The position numbers and the translations under genes were made by a program. 10,240 nucleotides of DNA from Roseibacillus sp. (lineage in GTDB: Bacteria > Verrucomicrobiota > Verrucomicrobiae > Verrucomicrobiales > Akkermansiaceae): the NCBI GenBank assembly GCA_002723015.1, contig PBNG01000027.1, positions 14,629 through 24,868 on the forward strand, in the 5' to 3' direction. Of the stretch, positions 1-7,401 are shown piece by piece. The notes beneath the pieces are model-generated. The model saw only the letters and a program-made list of their open reading frames with translations, was not told the origin of the DNA and searched no databases. How positions within the stretch are numbered: position 1 is the first letter of the stretch; the number at the start of each line of letters is the position of its first letter.

Positions 1-1433
1 ATCCGGAATGGCGCTTCCTTGACGACAGGGATCCGCAGAGCGCATGGATCTCTCCAAGCTTTGATGATGTTGCATGGGAGCAGGGTGCCGCCCCGCTAGG
101 GCGCGAGACCAGCGCCCTGGTTATCCCGCTCGCAACGACAGGTCGCAGCGATCCGCCCTTCGACTACCGGCGGGGAAGGAGAAACTATTATTTCCGCACC
201 ACCTTTGAGTTTGAAGGGGATCCCTCGCGCGCCCTTCTGACCCTCGCTACTTACGTCGATGATGGCGCGATCTTCTACCTGAACGGTCACGAGGTTCTCA
301 GGCACAATGTTCCCGAGGGAGAGCTGGGCGAGGGCACGTGGGCGCGCGAAACCATCACCAACGCCGCTCTTGAAGGCCCCTTCCCCGTTCCCAGCGATTA
401 CCTCGTTTCCGGGACCAATACCCTCGCGGCCATTACCTACCAGGCCAGCGCGACCAGCTCAGACATTGTCTTCGATTGCGAGCTTACCGCATCGATATCC
501 ATCCCGGGCCCACCCGATCCATCAGAGGCCGCGCTCCAGGTCCTGCTCGACCACCTTCGCATTACCGAGGTCATGTACAATCCGCCGGATGGAAGCGCCG
601 GCGAATTTATTGAGCTCCAGAACACCAGCTATGACCTGCCCCTCGAGCTCGGAGGAGTGCGGTTTACTGCGGGAATTGAATTCACTTTTCCAACAATGAC
701 TTTGGAACCTCGCTCCCACGCAGTGGTGGTCAAGGACCGGGAGTTCTTTGAGTTGATCCATGGGCGCGGGATCAACATTGCCGGAGTCTTCGAAGATGGA
801 AAACTTCACAACGACGGAGAGGCAATTTCGCTCTCCCTGCCGGACCCGGTCGATGTCCATATCCACAAGTTCACCTATGACCACGCCTGGCATCCTGCGA
901 CAGACTCCACTGGCTTTTCTTTGGAGCTCCGGGATCCTGATCGCGAGCTGGAGACATGGAACGACCGGTCCGCGTGGATGCCCTCCTTTGCCCGTCATGG
1001 CTCACCCGGCGCTCCCAATGGTGCATCTTCCTACCAGAGCTGGGCCAGTGCACTGGGTGTCGATTCCGGGGACAGTGATGGGGACCTTCTCAACAACGCC
1101 TTTGAGTATGCCTTCGGTTTCAATCCATCGATCCGGCAATCGATCCCCCTGCTTATCGAGCAATCCATCCGTGCTCAAGGCGGTCTGACGACGACCTACC
1201 ACATTCCCGCAGTGGCACCGGAAGACGTCACTTTCCTCATTGAGTCGTCTACGGATCTCCTAAACTGGACTCCTGAGGCGATCCGGGTCGCGAACGGCCG
1301 CTGGACTGGAGAGGGCACCCTGGAGGCCACCAGCCCAGCCGAGGGGCTGGGGCTCATCCGCCTGCATCTACCCCCCGGTCAAAGACGTTTTATCCGCATG
1401 AAAGTGGATATTTTCCGCCCTGAAGATCCCTGA
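1..1433 (+). CDS. Secreted lamin-tail-domain protein, 5'-truncated (possible CotH/LTD-type surface protein)
   Basis: The reading frame is open from base 3 to the TGA at 1431-1433, giving 476 visible residues with no start, so the gene begins left of the window. Three parts can be seen. Residues 1-165 resemble the galactose-binding-like jelly roll that precedes lamin-tail domains in planctomycete and verrucomicrobial proteins, with 'YYFRTTFEF' at 62-70, 'VDDGAIFYLNG' at 85-95 and 'SGTNTLA' near 136-142. Residues 185-340 form a lamin tail domain (LTD): it opens with 'LRITEVMYNPP', continues with 'GEFIELQN' and closes with 'HGSPGAPNG'. Residues 355-476 hold an Asp-rich 'DSGDSDGD' motif, 'NNAFEYAFGFNP', then a beta module with 'IESSTDLLNWT' (413-423) and a terminal 'RRFIRM'. 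Proteins of this build often carry a CotH-kinase-like domain further upstream, but that part is not visible. The role is probably extracellular or surface binding; this is inference. The sulfatase follows 153 bases downstream on the same strand, and no terminator is evident between them. Confidence 0.85.
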   Translation, partial: PEWRFLDDRDPQSAWISPSFDDVAWEQGAAPLGRETSALVIPLATTGRSDPPFDYRRGRRNYYFRTTFEFEGDPSRALLTLATYVDDGAIFYLNGHEVLRHNVPEGELGEGTWARETITNAALEGPFPVPSDYLVSGTNTLAAITYQASATSSDIVFDCELTASISIPGPPDPSEAALQVLLDHLRITEVMYNPPDGSAGEFIELQNTSYDLPLELGGVRFTAGIEFTFPTMTLEPRSHAVVVKDREFFELIHGRGINIAGVFEDGKLHNDGEAISLSLPDPVDVHIHKFTYDHAWHPATDSTGFSLELRDPDRELETWNDRSAWMPSFARHGSPGAPNGASSYQSWASALGVDSGDSDGDLLNNAFEYAFGFNPSIRQSIPLLIEQSIRAQGGLTTTYHIPAVAPEDVTFLIESSTDLLNWTPEAIRVANGRWTGEGTLEATSPAEGLGLIRLHLPPGQRRFIRMKVDIFRPEDP

Positions 1434-1575
1434 ACAGGAGGCTCCTTGCCGCCCTCACTACAAAATGCGCCTTGCCGGCACCTGATCCACCCCCGCGGAC
1501 CCGGGGTCACAGCCATTGAATACGGTCCTCGCATGAATCCGTTTTTCCCTCCACTCTCCCGGCACCTACTCAACC

Positions 1576-1580
1576 AAGGA
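1576..1580 (+). promoter_or_regulatory. Shine-Dalgarno site of the sulfatase gene
   Basis: AAGGA lies 6 bases before the ATG at 1587. It decides the start: the frame is open upstream to a TTG at 1446 and an ATG at 1533, but neither has such a site, and the hydrophobic signal peptide begins directly at 1587. Confidence 0.7.
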
Positions 1581-1586
1581 TTGAAA

Positions 1587-3302
1587 ATGCGACCTCTCTT
1601 CCTCCCCGTTCTTCTTCTCGCCCTGATCTCGACACCGTTGCTTTCCGCCGCGGATGACCGCCCCAACATCATCCTTATCATGTCGGACGACATGGGCTTC
1701 TCGGACATCGGTTGCTACGGCGGAGAAATCAACACTCCCATACTCGACGGGCTCGCTGCGAATGGAGTCCGGTTCACTCAGTTCTACAACACGGCACGCT
1801 GTTGCCCTACCCGTGCGACTTTGCTCTCCGGGCTCTATGCACACCAAGCCGGCGTTGGCCACATGATGGGCGACTATGGAATTCCTCAGTATCAGGGGAA
1901 CCTTAACCGGAACTGTGTCACCATTGCCGAGGTCCTCAAACCCGCTGGATATCGAACCTACATGTCCGGGAAGTGGCACGTGACCCCCTATCGGGCGAAC
2001 GAGGTGGCCAATCCGGACACCTCCAACTGGCCGCTACAGAGGGGATTCGATGAGTTTTACGGCACGATCCATGGAGCCGGATCCTTTTTTGACCCCAATT
2101 CACTCACCCGCGGAAACCGCTATATTACCCCGGACAACGATCCGGACTACCAGCCCGATACCTTCTACTACACTGACGCGATTTCGGACAACGCGGTCCG
2201 CTACATCAAGGACCATGAGCGCGAGGCGGACGGGCAGCCCTTCTTCATGTATGTCTCCTACACCGCTGCCCACTGGCCCATGCACGCCCTCCCCCATGAT
2301 ATTGCAAAGTATGAGGGAAAATACGACGACGGCTATACTCCCACCCGGAAATCCCGCATCAAGAAGTTGAAGTCCCTCGGCCTCCTGCCCGATCACTGGG
2401 ACGTCGTTCCGCAGGTGGGGAACTGGGAGGACATCAAGCTGAAGGAATGGGAATCGGCCTGTATGGAGGTCTACGCAGCCATGGTTGACAACATGGACCA
2501 GGGAATCGGTCGGATCGTCGAGGCCCTCAAGGGAGCTGGCCAGCTGGACAACACCCTGCTTCTCTATTTTCAGGACAACGGCGGGTGCGCAGAAGGGTTC
2601 GGGCGGGGGAAAGTAACAGGCCCGCTCAAGCGGCCCGACAAGCCAACCCTGCCTCCCATGGCCAAGGATGAACTCCAGACGCAGATGGTGCCCCCGAAAA
2701 GCCGCGACGGCTATCCGCTCCGACGCGGGGACGGCGTCATGCCCGGTCCTCCAGAAACCGAGGTCGGCTACGGCCGTAACTGGGCCAATGTGTCCAATAC
2801 TCCCTTCCGGGAATACAAGCACTGGGTACACGAAGGCGGGATCTCCACCCCCCTGATCGCCCACTGGCCCAATGGCATCAAGGGGAGGAACCGCTGGTTC
2901 AAGACCCCCGCCCACCTCATCGATTTGATGGCCACCTGTGTCGATCTCGGAAAGGCCAGGTATCCTACCCGGAAGAACGACAAGAAGATCATCCCGATGG
3001 AGGGCATTTCCCTTCGCCCGGCCTTTGAGGACACCGCCCTGAAAAGAGGCCGGCCCATCTTTTTCGAGCACGAGGGCAATCGCGCCGTGCGGGAGGGAAA
3101 ATGGAAGCTGGTGGCCAAGGGCGTGAGAGGCAGATGGGAGCTCTATGACATGGAGCAGGACCGCACCGAGATGCATAACCTCGCCGCCAAGCAGCCTGCA
3201 ATCACCTCCAAGATGGTGGCCCAGTATGAGCAGTGGGCCAAGGAGCGTGGGGTGGTCCCCTTCGGCTCATGGCGCAAGGCCCGGGACTGGCAGAAAAAGT
3301 AA
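1587..3302 (+). CDS. Secreted arylsulfatase-type sulfatase (S1 family, formylglycine-dependent)
   Basis: The 571-residue product should hydrolyse sulfate esters, most likely from sulfated glycans, outside the cytoplasm. A signal peptide covers residues 1-22 (hydrophobic core 'FLPVLLLALI', likely cleavage after 'LSAA'). The sulfatase fold starts at once with 'PNIILIMSDDMGFSDIGCYG'; Asp34 and Asp35 are calcium ligands. Cys72 in 'CCPTR' is the residue to be oxidised to formylglycine, followed by 'ATLLSG', so this is a Cys-type enzyme that needs a maturase. Further active-site candidates are Lys129 and His131 in 'SGKWH', His229 in 'AAHWP', Asp330-Asn331 in 'FQDNGG' (calcium) and Lys411 before 'HEGGISTP'. 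Length and the long segment between 'QDNGG' and the 'HEGG' motif fit AtsA-like arylsulfatases (SulfAtlas S1_4 is my guess from memory). The C-terminal 'RAVREGKWKLVAKG' and 'WELYDMEQDRTEMHNLA' are standard for the family. The ATG at 1587 is chosen for its signal peptide and AAGGA site. The next gene converges on it 3 bases away. Confidence 0.93.
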   Translation: MRPLFLPVLLLALISTPLLSAADDRPNIILIMSDDMGFSDIGCYGGEINTPILDGLAANGVRFTQFYNTARCCPTRATLLSGLYAHQAGVGHMMGDYGIPQYQGNLNRNCVTIAEVLKPAGYRTYMSGKWHVTPYRANEVANPDTSNWPLQRGFDEFYGTIHGAGSFFDPNSLTRGNRYITPDNDPDYQPDTFYYTDAISDNAVRYIKDHEREADGQPFFMYVSYTAAHWPMHALPHDIAKYEGKYDDGYTPTRKSRIKKLKSLGLLPDHWDVVPQVGNWEDIKLKEWESACMEVYAAMVDNMDQGIGRIVEALKGAGQLDNTLLLYFQDNGGCAEGFGRGKVTGPLKRPDKPTLPPMAKDELQTQMVPPKSRDGYPLRRGDGVMPGPPETEVGYGRNWANVSNTPFREYKHWVHEGGISTPLIAHWPNGIKGRNRWFKTPAHLIDLMATCVDLGKARYPTRKNDKKIIPMEGISLRPAFEDTALKRGRPIFFEHEGNRAVREGKWKLVAKGVRGRWELYDMEQDRTEMHNLAAKQPAITSKMVAQYEQWAKERGVVPFGSWRKARDWQKK

Positions 3303-3305
3303 TCC

Positions 3306-4388
3306 CTACTCCCGGGAACCAACGACCCTGAGGTAGAGCTGCCCCTGCCCGGCCACGGGCAGGACAATGAGTCCGACACCGTTTTCCGGGGTGAAGACCG
3401 CTCCCTCGGCAACGCTCCAGCTCCGAAGATCAGGGGAGGTTTCCAAACCATAAGTGTATCCCGCCTGCGCGGAAAACCCAACCGCCAGCTCACCATCCGT
3501 TACCCTGACGTCCAGAGGCCCAATTTCCGAGAAGCCGGCCAGGGACTGAGGGTTGGCAGGGTCACTGCCCCCGAGGAACTCCTCAAGATTGGTCTGGCCG
3601 TCTCCGTCGAAATCCTCGTCATCAAACCAGAATATATCCCCGAGATTATCCACTTCCCACTGATCGGGCATCCCATCCCTGTCCACATCCGTGGCCGACG
3701 AGGAAAAATAATTGTCAAAGGTCGCATCGGTCGCTCCTCCATCACTTGTGGTGTTGGTGAAAACCCCGCCAGTTCCCGACGGATATGTGTAATCCGAGCC
3801 GTAGACCGTGGCGAGTGGAGCCTCAAGATCATCGAGGGCGAACACCTCGCCTATAAGCTGCCCGTAAAAATCTTCCGGTGCCAAAAAGCCCTCAAACACC
3901 AGTCGATAGCCCTGTCCCGGGACCAGCGTGATCGAGGTAGATCCAAGCGTGTCCGCCTGCTCGCCAGTGACGGTTGAAATATAAAGACCCTCTCCATCCG
4001 TGTCGTAACTGAAAGCGTAGCCTGAGGTCGTTGCAAGCCCTACCGTTCTCAGAGATCCCAGCAGACCGATATCCTGGCCTATGGCATTGTCCCAGTCGAC
4101 CAAGTCGACCTCCACCCGGAAGGCCTCGTAGATTAGGTTTGCAAGATGAGCGCCCCCCCGGGCAGGCCCGAGCGCACCCGGATTGGGGGAGGCTGGCGCC
4201 TGCACCCGGTACTGGGTTCCTCCGGGAAAAGAAAATGCCACCGGTGCGCCGAAGGATATCAGGGGCGAATACCGGTCCCAGCCGTCATCGTTTCCGTCGT
4301 TAAAGGAATCCTCAAAAACCTGAGCTGTCAGAATTGGCCCGATGAGAGTCATAATGAGAACAAGGAGATATCGGTTTAGGGCTGGCAT
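3306..4388 (-). CDS. Secreted protein of unknown function with Asp-rich motif and verrucomicrobial C-terminal module
   Basis: I do not recognise the function of this 360-residue protein. Residues 1-22 are a signal peptide ('YLLVLIMTLIGPILTA', cleavage before Gln23). Residues 24-230 are beta-rich; 'FEDSFNDGNDDGWDRYSP' and 'YRLVFEGF' resemble LamG- or DUF1080-like concanavalin folds that bind or act on carbohydrate, without recognisable catalytic residues. Residues 233-282 form an acidic stretch, 'DVDRDGMPDQWE' then 'DEDFDGDGQTNLEEFLGGSDP', which matches thrombospondin type 3 or dockerin-like calcium loops. Residues 283-360 form a beta module with 'YGLETSPDLRSW' (313-324) and end in 'QLYLRVVGSRE', like the end of the first protein in the window. 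There is no Shine-Dalgarno site on the minus strand before 4388; the start is chosen because the signal peptide begins there. It is the last gene of a minus-strand run, 33 bases after the CE15-like gene, so co-transcription is likely. A surface-attached or secreted glycan-binding role is plausible but unproven. Confidence 0.82.
   Translation of the reverse strand: MPALNRYLLVLIMTLIGPILTAQVFEDSFNDGNDDGWDRYSPLISFGAPVAFSFPGGTQYRVQAPASPNPGALGPARGGAHLANLIYEAFRVEVDLVDWDNAIGQDIGLLGSLRTVGLATTSGYAFSYDTDGEGLYISTVTGEQADTLGSTSITLVPGQGYRLVFEGFLAPEDFYGQLIGEVFALDDLEAPLATVYGSDYTYPSGTGGVFTNTTSDGGATDATFDNYFSSSATDVDRDGMPDQWEVDNLGDIFWFDDEDFDGDGQTNLEEFLGGSDPANPQSLAGFSEIGPLDVRVTDGELAVGFSAQAGYTYGLETSPDLRSWSVAEGAVFTPENGVGLIVLPVAGQGQLYLRVVGSRE
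3344..3363. repeat. Stem-loop in the 3' end of the minus-strand secreted-protein gene
   Basis: CCTGCCCG (3344-3351) and CGGGCAGG (3356-3363) are perfectly complementary with a GCCA loop. It sits about 40 bases beyond the sulfatase stop, inside the coding end of the convergent gene. Neither strand has a T-run after it, so it is not a classical intrinsic terminator. With only 3 bases between the two stops, it is the only obvious structure that could help end either transcript, but it may simply reflect coding sequence. Confidence 0.35.
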
Positions 4389-4421
4389 GATGATGAAGGA
4401 GTTACTTGTTTGATCTGAGAA

Positions 4422-5705
4422 TTACTTTGGGTTTTTGCCCAGATTTCGCTTTGCAAAAGCAAGATAGAAGGCCCAGTCCTCCGGAGTGACGTCGTGCTTG
4501 CCATCACGAAGGTGATAGCCCATCAAAGTTCCCACACTCTGTCCGGCTGGAGGCATTTCCGTGACCCCTAGGGAAGACTTGCGATAAAGGTCATATACGG
4601 GCTGGGCATGCAGCAGGCTGAGAAACTCCCCCCGGGGGTCCGCCCACCGATCCTCGGTTGCGCTGGCAACATAAACGGCCCGGGGAGCCATCAAGGCGAT
4701 CAGCTGATGCTGATCAAACGGGAGCTCCTTTTCATTACCATTGTATTTCTTGAAGTTTCCGTTGAACCAGTGCGGAAAAGACCGATTGATCCGGCCGACA
4801 GTTTCACCGAAAGCTCGTTTGCTGAGGGCTGCTCCTCCACAACCCGAATTGTTCGAAATAACCACCTGAAAGCGAGGATCAGTCGCACCCGCCCACAGCG
4901 AAGTCTTGCCAAGGCGGGAATGGCCAATCACGGCGACCTGTTTTGCGTTGATCTCCTCGACCCCCTCAAGAGCATCCAGAAGGCGACTAAGGCCCCAGGC
5001 CCAGGCCGAAATCGTCCCCCACTCGTGGGGATTAGGGACGCCCTCCGTATAAAGAGGATGCACCCCGTTCTTCCACCCATCGTCAAAATCAGGATCGATA
5101 TTTCCACAGCAGGCCGTTGCTAGAGCGAAGCCACTCTCAACGATCATGTCGATGGGCCAGCGTCCGGCGGCGCTACCACGCATAGATTCTGCCTTTGCCC
5201 GACGATCTTCCCCTTTCCGGGATCCTACAACATAACCCAGTTCCAGCGTAATCCTTGGGTCCTTCTCGACGCACTGGTTACCCCGGAAGTTCAAGCCGAG
5301 AAAAGCAGGAACTGGCCCTCTCCGATTCTTCGGAAGATACAGGAGCATGCGCACCTCAGGACCTTTGCCATCCGCAAAGGTTACAAGGTATTCGCGCCGG
5401 ATCGCCTTGCCCCCAATCGCGTCAGCGACCTCTCTGTCGAGAACTACCTTGAAGCCTGCCGGCTTTCCAACCGGCATGCGCCCATACATCTCACTCTCGA
5501 TTAACTTGAGCGTGGCTGGTCTACCACTCTTCTCCCACTCTCCCGCGGAGGTAATCCTTGCTCCACTGGACAAGAGAAGAGGATCCGGAAGATCAAATTC
5601 GGGAATCTTGGACTCATCGTAGTTGGCCACCAGCTTTTGTCCCTCAGCGAGATGGATCAGCGCAACAGCAAAGGCGGTGAAAACAAGCAGGTAGGCTCGA
5701 CACAT
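4422..5705 (-). CDS. CE15 glucuronoyl-esterase-like hydrolase, secreted
   Basis: The 427-residue alpha/beta hydrolase resembles bacterial glucuronoyl esterases, which cleave the ester between 4-O-methyl-glucuronate side chains of xylan and lignin alcohols; other uronoyl esters are possible. A signal peptide covers about residues 1-22 ('AYLLVFTAFAVALIHLAEG'). Then come 'GRPATLKLIESEMYGRMPVG' (61-80), typical of the CE15 start, the oxyanion region 'FLGLNFRGNQ' (136-144), and 'AWAWGLSRLLDAL' (234-246). The nucleophile is Ser263 in 'GHSRLGK' (261-267) and the base is His404 in 'RDGKHDV'. Where fungal CE15 enzymes carry the triad Glu soon after the nucleophile, this protein has 'SNNSGCGGA' with Asn; Asp352 in 'ATEDRWADP' (349-357) is the likely substitute acid, as known for several bacterial members. 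The start at 5705 is supported by the signal peptide; the ribosome site is weak. It lies between the SGNH esterase (127 bases upstream) and the unknown secreted protein (33 bases downstream), probably in one operon. Confidence 0.88.
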   Translation of the reverse strand: MCRAYLLVFTAFAVALIHLAEGQKLVANYDESKIPEFDLPDPLLLSSGARITSAGEWEKSGRPATLKLIESEMYGRMPVGKPAGFKVVLDREVADAIGGKAIRREYLVTFADGKGPEVRMLLYLPKNRRGPVPAFLGLNFRGNQCVEKDPRITLELGYVVGSRKGEDRRAKAESMRGSAAGRWPIDMIVESGFALATACCGNIDPDFDDGWKNGVHPLYTEGVPNPHEWGTISAWAWGLSRLLDALEGVEEINAKQVAVIGHSRLGKTSLWAGATDPRFQVVISNNSGCGGAALSKRAFGETVGRINRSFPHWFNGNFKKYNGNEKELPFDQHQLIALMAPRAVYVASATEDRWADPRGEFLSLLHAQPVYDLYRKSSLGVTEMPPAGQSVGTLMGYHLRDGKHDVTPEDWAFYLAFAKRNLGKNPK

Positions 5706-5791
5706 GTTATCACGCTATTCCAACCTGAGCCCGGGGAGCAAGAAGGAACTATCACCCTCCAGAGTCTCATAAAGCACTCGTAGGTATAAAG

Positions 5792-5800
5792 TTATCCACA
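5792..5800 (+). other. Isolated perfect DnaA-box match
   Basis: TTATCCACA matches the DnaA box consensus TTATNCACA exactly. It sits in the 127-base gap between the two esterase genes. No second box, AT-rich unwinding tract or replication gene is nearby, so it is not evidence of an origin. A chance match in 10 kb would not be surprising; DnaA binding here is only a possibility. Confidence 0.25.
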
Positions 5801-5832
5801 GCCTCGGCCCATGGGGCCCGGGTCTCCCTCTC

Positions 5833-7401
5833 CTAACGCTGGGTGGAAAGTTTCCAGCTGTCTGTCCGGAAAAGGGATGCCGGCAGACCTGCGGCATTAA
5901 CAAGGTTCGCTCCCTTGGGGTTGGCGGCCCAGGCATAACGTACTGCCACCGGTTCAGAGACCTCGCGGCTTGATACCAAGGCCGTTTCCCCTTCCAGAAC
6001 AACGTCCGCCCAGTGCCAGACACGGTCCTGTCCCGCGATCTCAAAACGTGCCGCCTTCTTACCATCACTCGTCGTCAACCCAGCTGCGTGGTCAAACGTA
6101 ATACGAATGCGACTCTCCTCCACCTTGAACCCCCGGTAGAGCGGACCGCTGACCACCAGGTTCGTCCGGCCATACTCACCATTCAATGCCCAACGGGAGA
6201 GGCGCTCCCCCACGTCCTTCTTGTTCCTGGGATGAATGTCCTTGGCTGCGCCAATATCGTTGAGAACGGCCATCCCGGTGCCGGGAAGGCGCAGGGCGAG
6301 ACGCTGTGCGTTCTGCAATTCTGCCCAGGAACTCAGTTGCCCCGGCCGCGCTGTGGGGGCCTTGAAGTTCGCCAGTTGCGCGAAGTAAAAGGGTATTTCT
6401 TCCGCCCAGCGTTTGCGCCAGTCCGCGATCAGCAGTGGAAAAAGTGTCTCATACTCCTTGGCCCGCCTCGCATTCGACTCTCCCTGATACCAGATGGCCC
6501 CCCTCATAGCGTAGCCTGCCCATGGGTGGATCATTCCATTGTAAATCGCCCCCGGACGGTTAGGGCTCAGGGCCGGAGGGATGGGCTTCTGGGGCTTCCG
6601 GGGGAGCTTCTGTCTCTTCGTGGGATCTTTCTCCATCCGGTTGGAACTTCTGATCTTTTCCCAGGCGGCCATCTGCTCTTTGTAGGAGGCCTCGGCTGCG
6701 GCGAGATCAAACCGCCTCATCTCCGCATCCAGTTTCTGCAAGAGGGCCCGGCCTTCGGGTTCATCCGACAAGGTCTCCCGGCTGGTAAACGCCTCCGCAG
6801 GCTTGCCGCCCCAGGCGGTTCGAATAATCCCTACCGGCACACCCAGCTCCCTGTAGAGCTTCAACGCGAAATAGTAGCCTACCGCAGAGAACTTCCCCAC
6901 GCTTTCAGGAGTGGTGACACTCCACTCCCCTCCCACGCGACGGCGCGGACTAGCAGCAGTCGTGAGATCGGTGAGGAACATTCTGAGCCCCGGATGATCG
7001 GCAGCAGGAATGTCCTTTGCAGCCCGCTCGGTGGCCGAGAGGGCCCACTGCATGTTGGACTGCCCCGAGGCCATCCATACCTCGCCCACGAGGATATCTT
7101 CAACCGCAACCCTTCCACTCTCACTTCCGGTCGCAACGAGAGTCTGCCCCTGTGCGTTGGCATCCAGCGGGGGCAACTCAACTCTCCACATTCCTTCAAT
7201 ATCAACCTCTCCATGCTCGACCTGTCCCGCGAAACGCACTTCCACCTTTTCCCCGGGTCTGCCCCAACCCCACACAGGCACCGTTTTTCCACGCTGGAGA
7301 ACCGCGTGGCGACCAAACATCCCCGGCAGTTCAATCCCTGATGCGCCCGGCACCAGAAGGCAGGCTGCAGCAAGAAATATGGGAGTTAGGCGCAAATGCA
7401 T
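5833..7401 (-). CDS. Sialate O-acetylesterase-family SGNH hydrolase, secreted
   Basis: The 522-residue product belongs to the SASA/DUF303 group of SGNH esterases, which remove O-acetyl groups from sialic acids or from plant and algal polysaccharides; the true substrate here is unknown. Residues 1-22 form a signal peptide (core 'PIFLAAACLLVPG'). Residues 23-105 are the usual N-terminal beta domain ('ELPGMFGRHAVLQRGKTVPV', 'VWGWGRPGEKV'). The catalytic domain begins at 'VGEVWMASGQSNMQW': Ser115 in 'GQSNM' is the nucleophile. 'GIIRTAWGGKPAEAF' (191-205) and 'GAIWYQGESN' (301-310) are family blocks, and Asp388/His390 in 'KDIHPRNKKDVGERLSRWAL' complete the catalytic set. Residues about 225-283 are a charged helix and a Lys/Pro-rich linker inserted before 'YNGMIHPWAGYAMRG'. 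A weak Shine-Dalgarno AGGG lies 7 bases before the ATG at 7401. It is the first gene of the minus-strand run and is divergent from the Gfo/Idh/MocA gene. Confidence 0.92.
   Translation of the reverse strand: MHLRLTPIFLAAACLLVPGASGIELPGMFGRHAVLQRGKTVPVWGWGRPGEKVEVRFAGQVEHGEVDIEGMWRVELPPLDANAQGQTLVATGSESGRVAVEDILVGEVWMASGQSNMQWALSATERAAKDIPAADHPGLRMFLTDLTTAASPRRRVGGEWSVTTPESVGKFSAVGYYFALKLYRELGVPVGIIRTAWGGKPAEAFTSRETLSDEPEGRALLQKLDAEMRRFDLAAAEASYKEQMAAWEKIRSSNRMEKDPTKRQKLPRKPQKPIPPALSPNRPGAIYNGMIHPWAGYAMRGAIWYQGESNARRAKEYETLFPLLIADWRKRWAEEIPFYFAQLANFKAPTARPGQLSSWAELQNAQRLALRLPGTGMAVLNDIGAAKDIHPRNKKDVGERLSRWALNGEYGRTNLVVSGPLYRGFKVEESRIRITFDHAAGLTTSDGKKAARFEIAGQDRVWHWADVVLEGETALVSSREVSEPVAVRYAWAANPKGANLVNAAGLPASLFRTDSWKLSTQR

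Noticed and set aside
1446..1586. N-terminal extension of the sulfatase from a TTG at 1446 or an ATG at 1533
   Set aside because: The added residues are Pro/Arg-rich and would bury the signal peptide; the ATG at 1587 has an AAGGA site and starts directly with the signal peptide.
2100..3176. Minus-strand open frame (358 codons) antisense to the sulfatase
   Set aside because: It is fully inside the sulfatase gene, with no recognisable domain and no ribosome site; a codon-bias shadow.
4394..4400. AAGGAG on the plus strand as a ribosome site
   Set aside because: It is on the wrong strand for the gene starting at 4388, and the nearby plus-strand frames end within a few codons.
5803..5820. GGCCC/GGGCC hairpin after the SGNH esterase stop as a terminator
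   Set aside because: The stem is only about 5 bp with a tiny loop and no T-run follows, so it is more likely chance in GC-rich DNA within an operon.
6013..7341. Long plus-strand open frame (442 codons) antisense to the SGNH esterase
   Set aside because: It is covered by a well-supported gene with catalytic motifs on the other strand; the antisense product has no domain, is rich in Pro, Arg and Leu, and is the usual shadow of GC-rich coding DNA.
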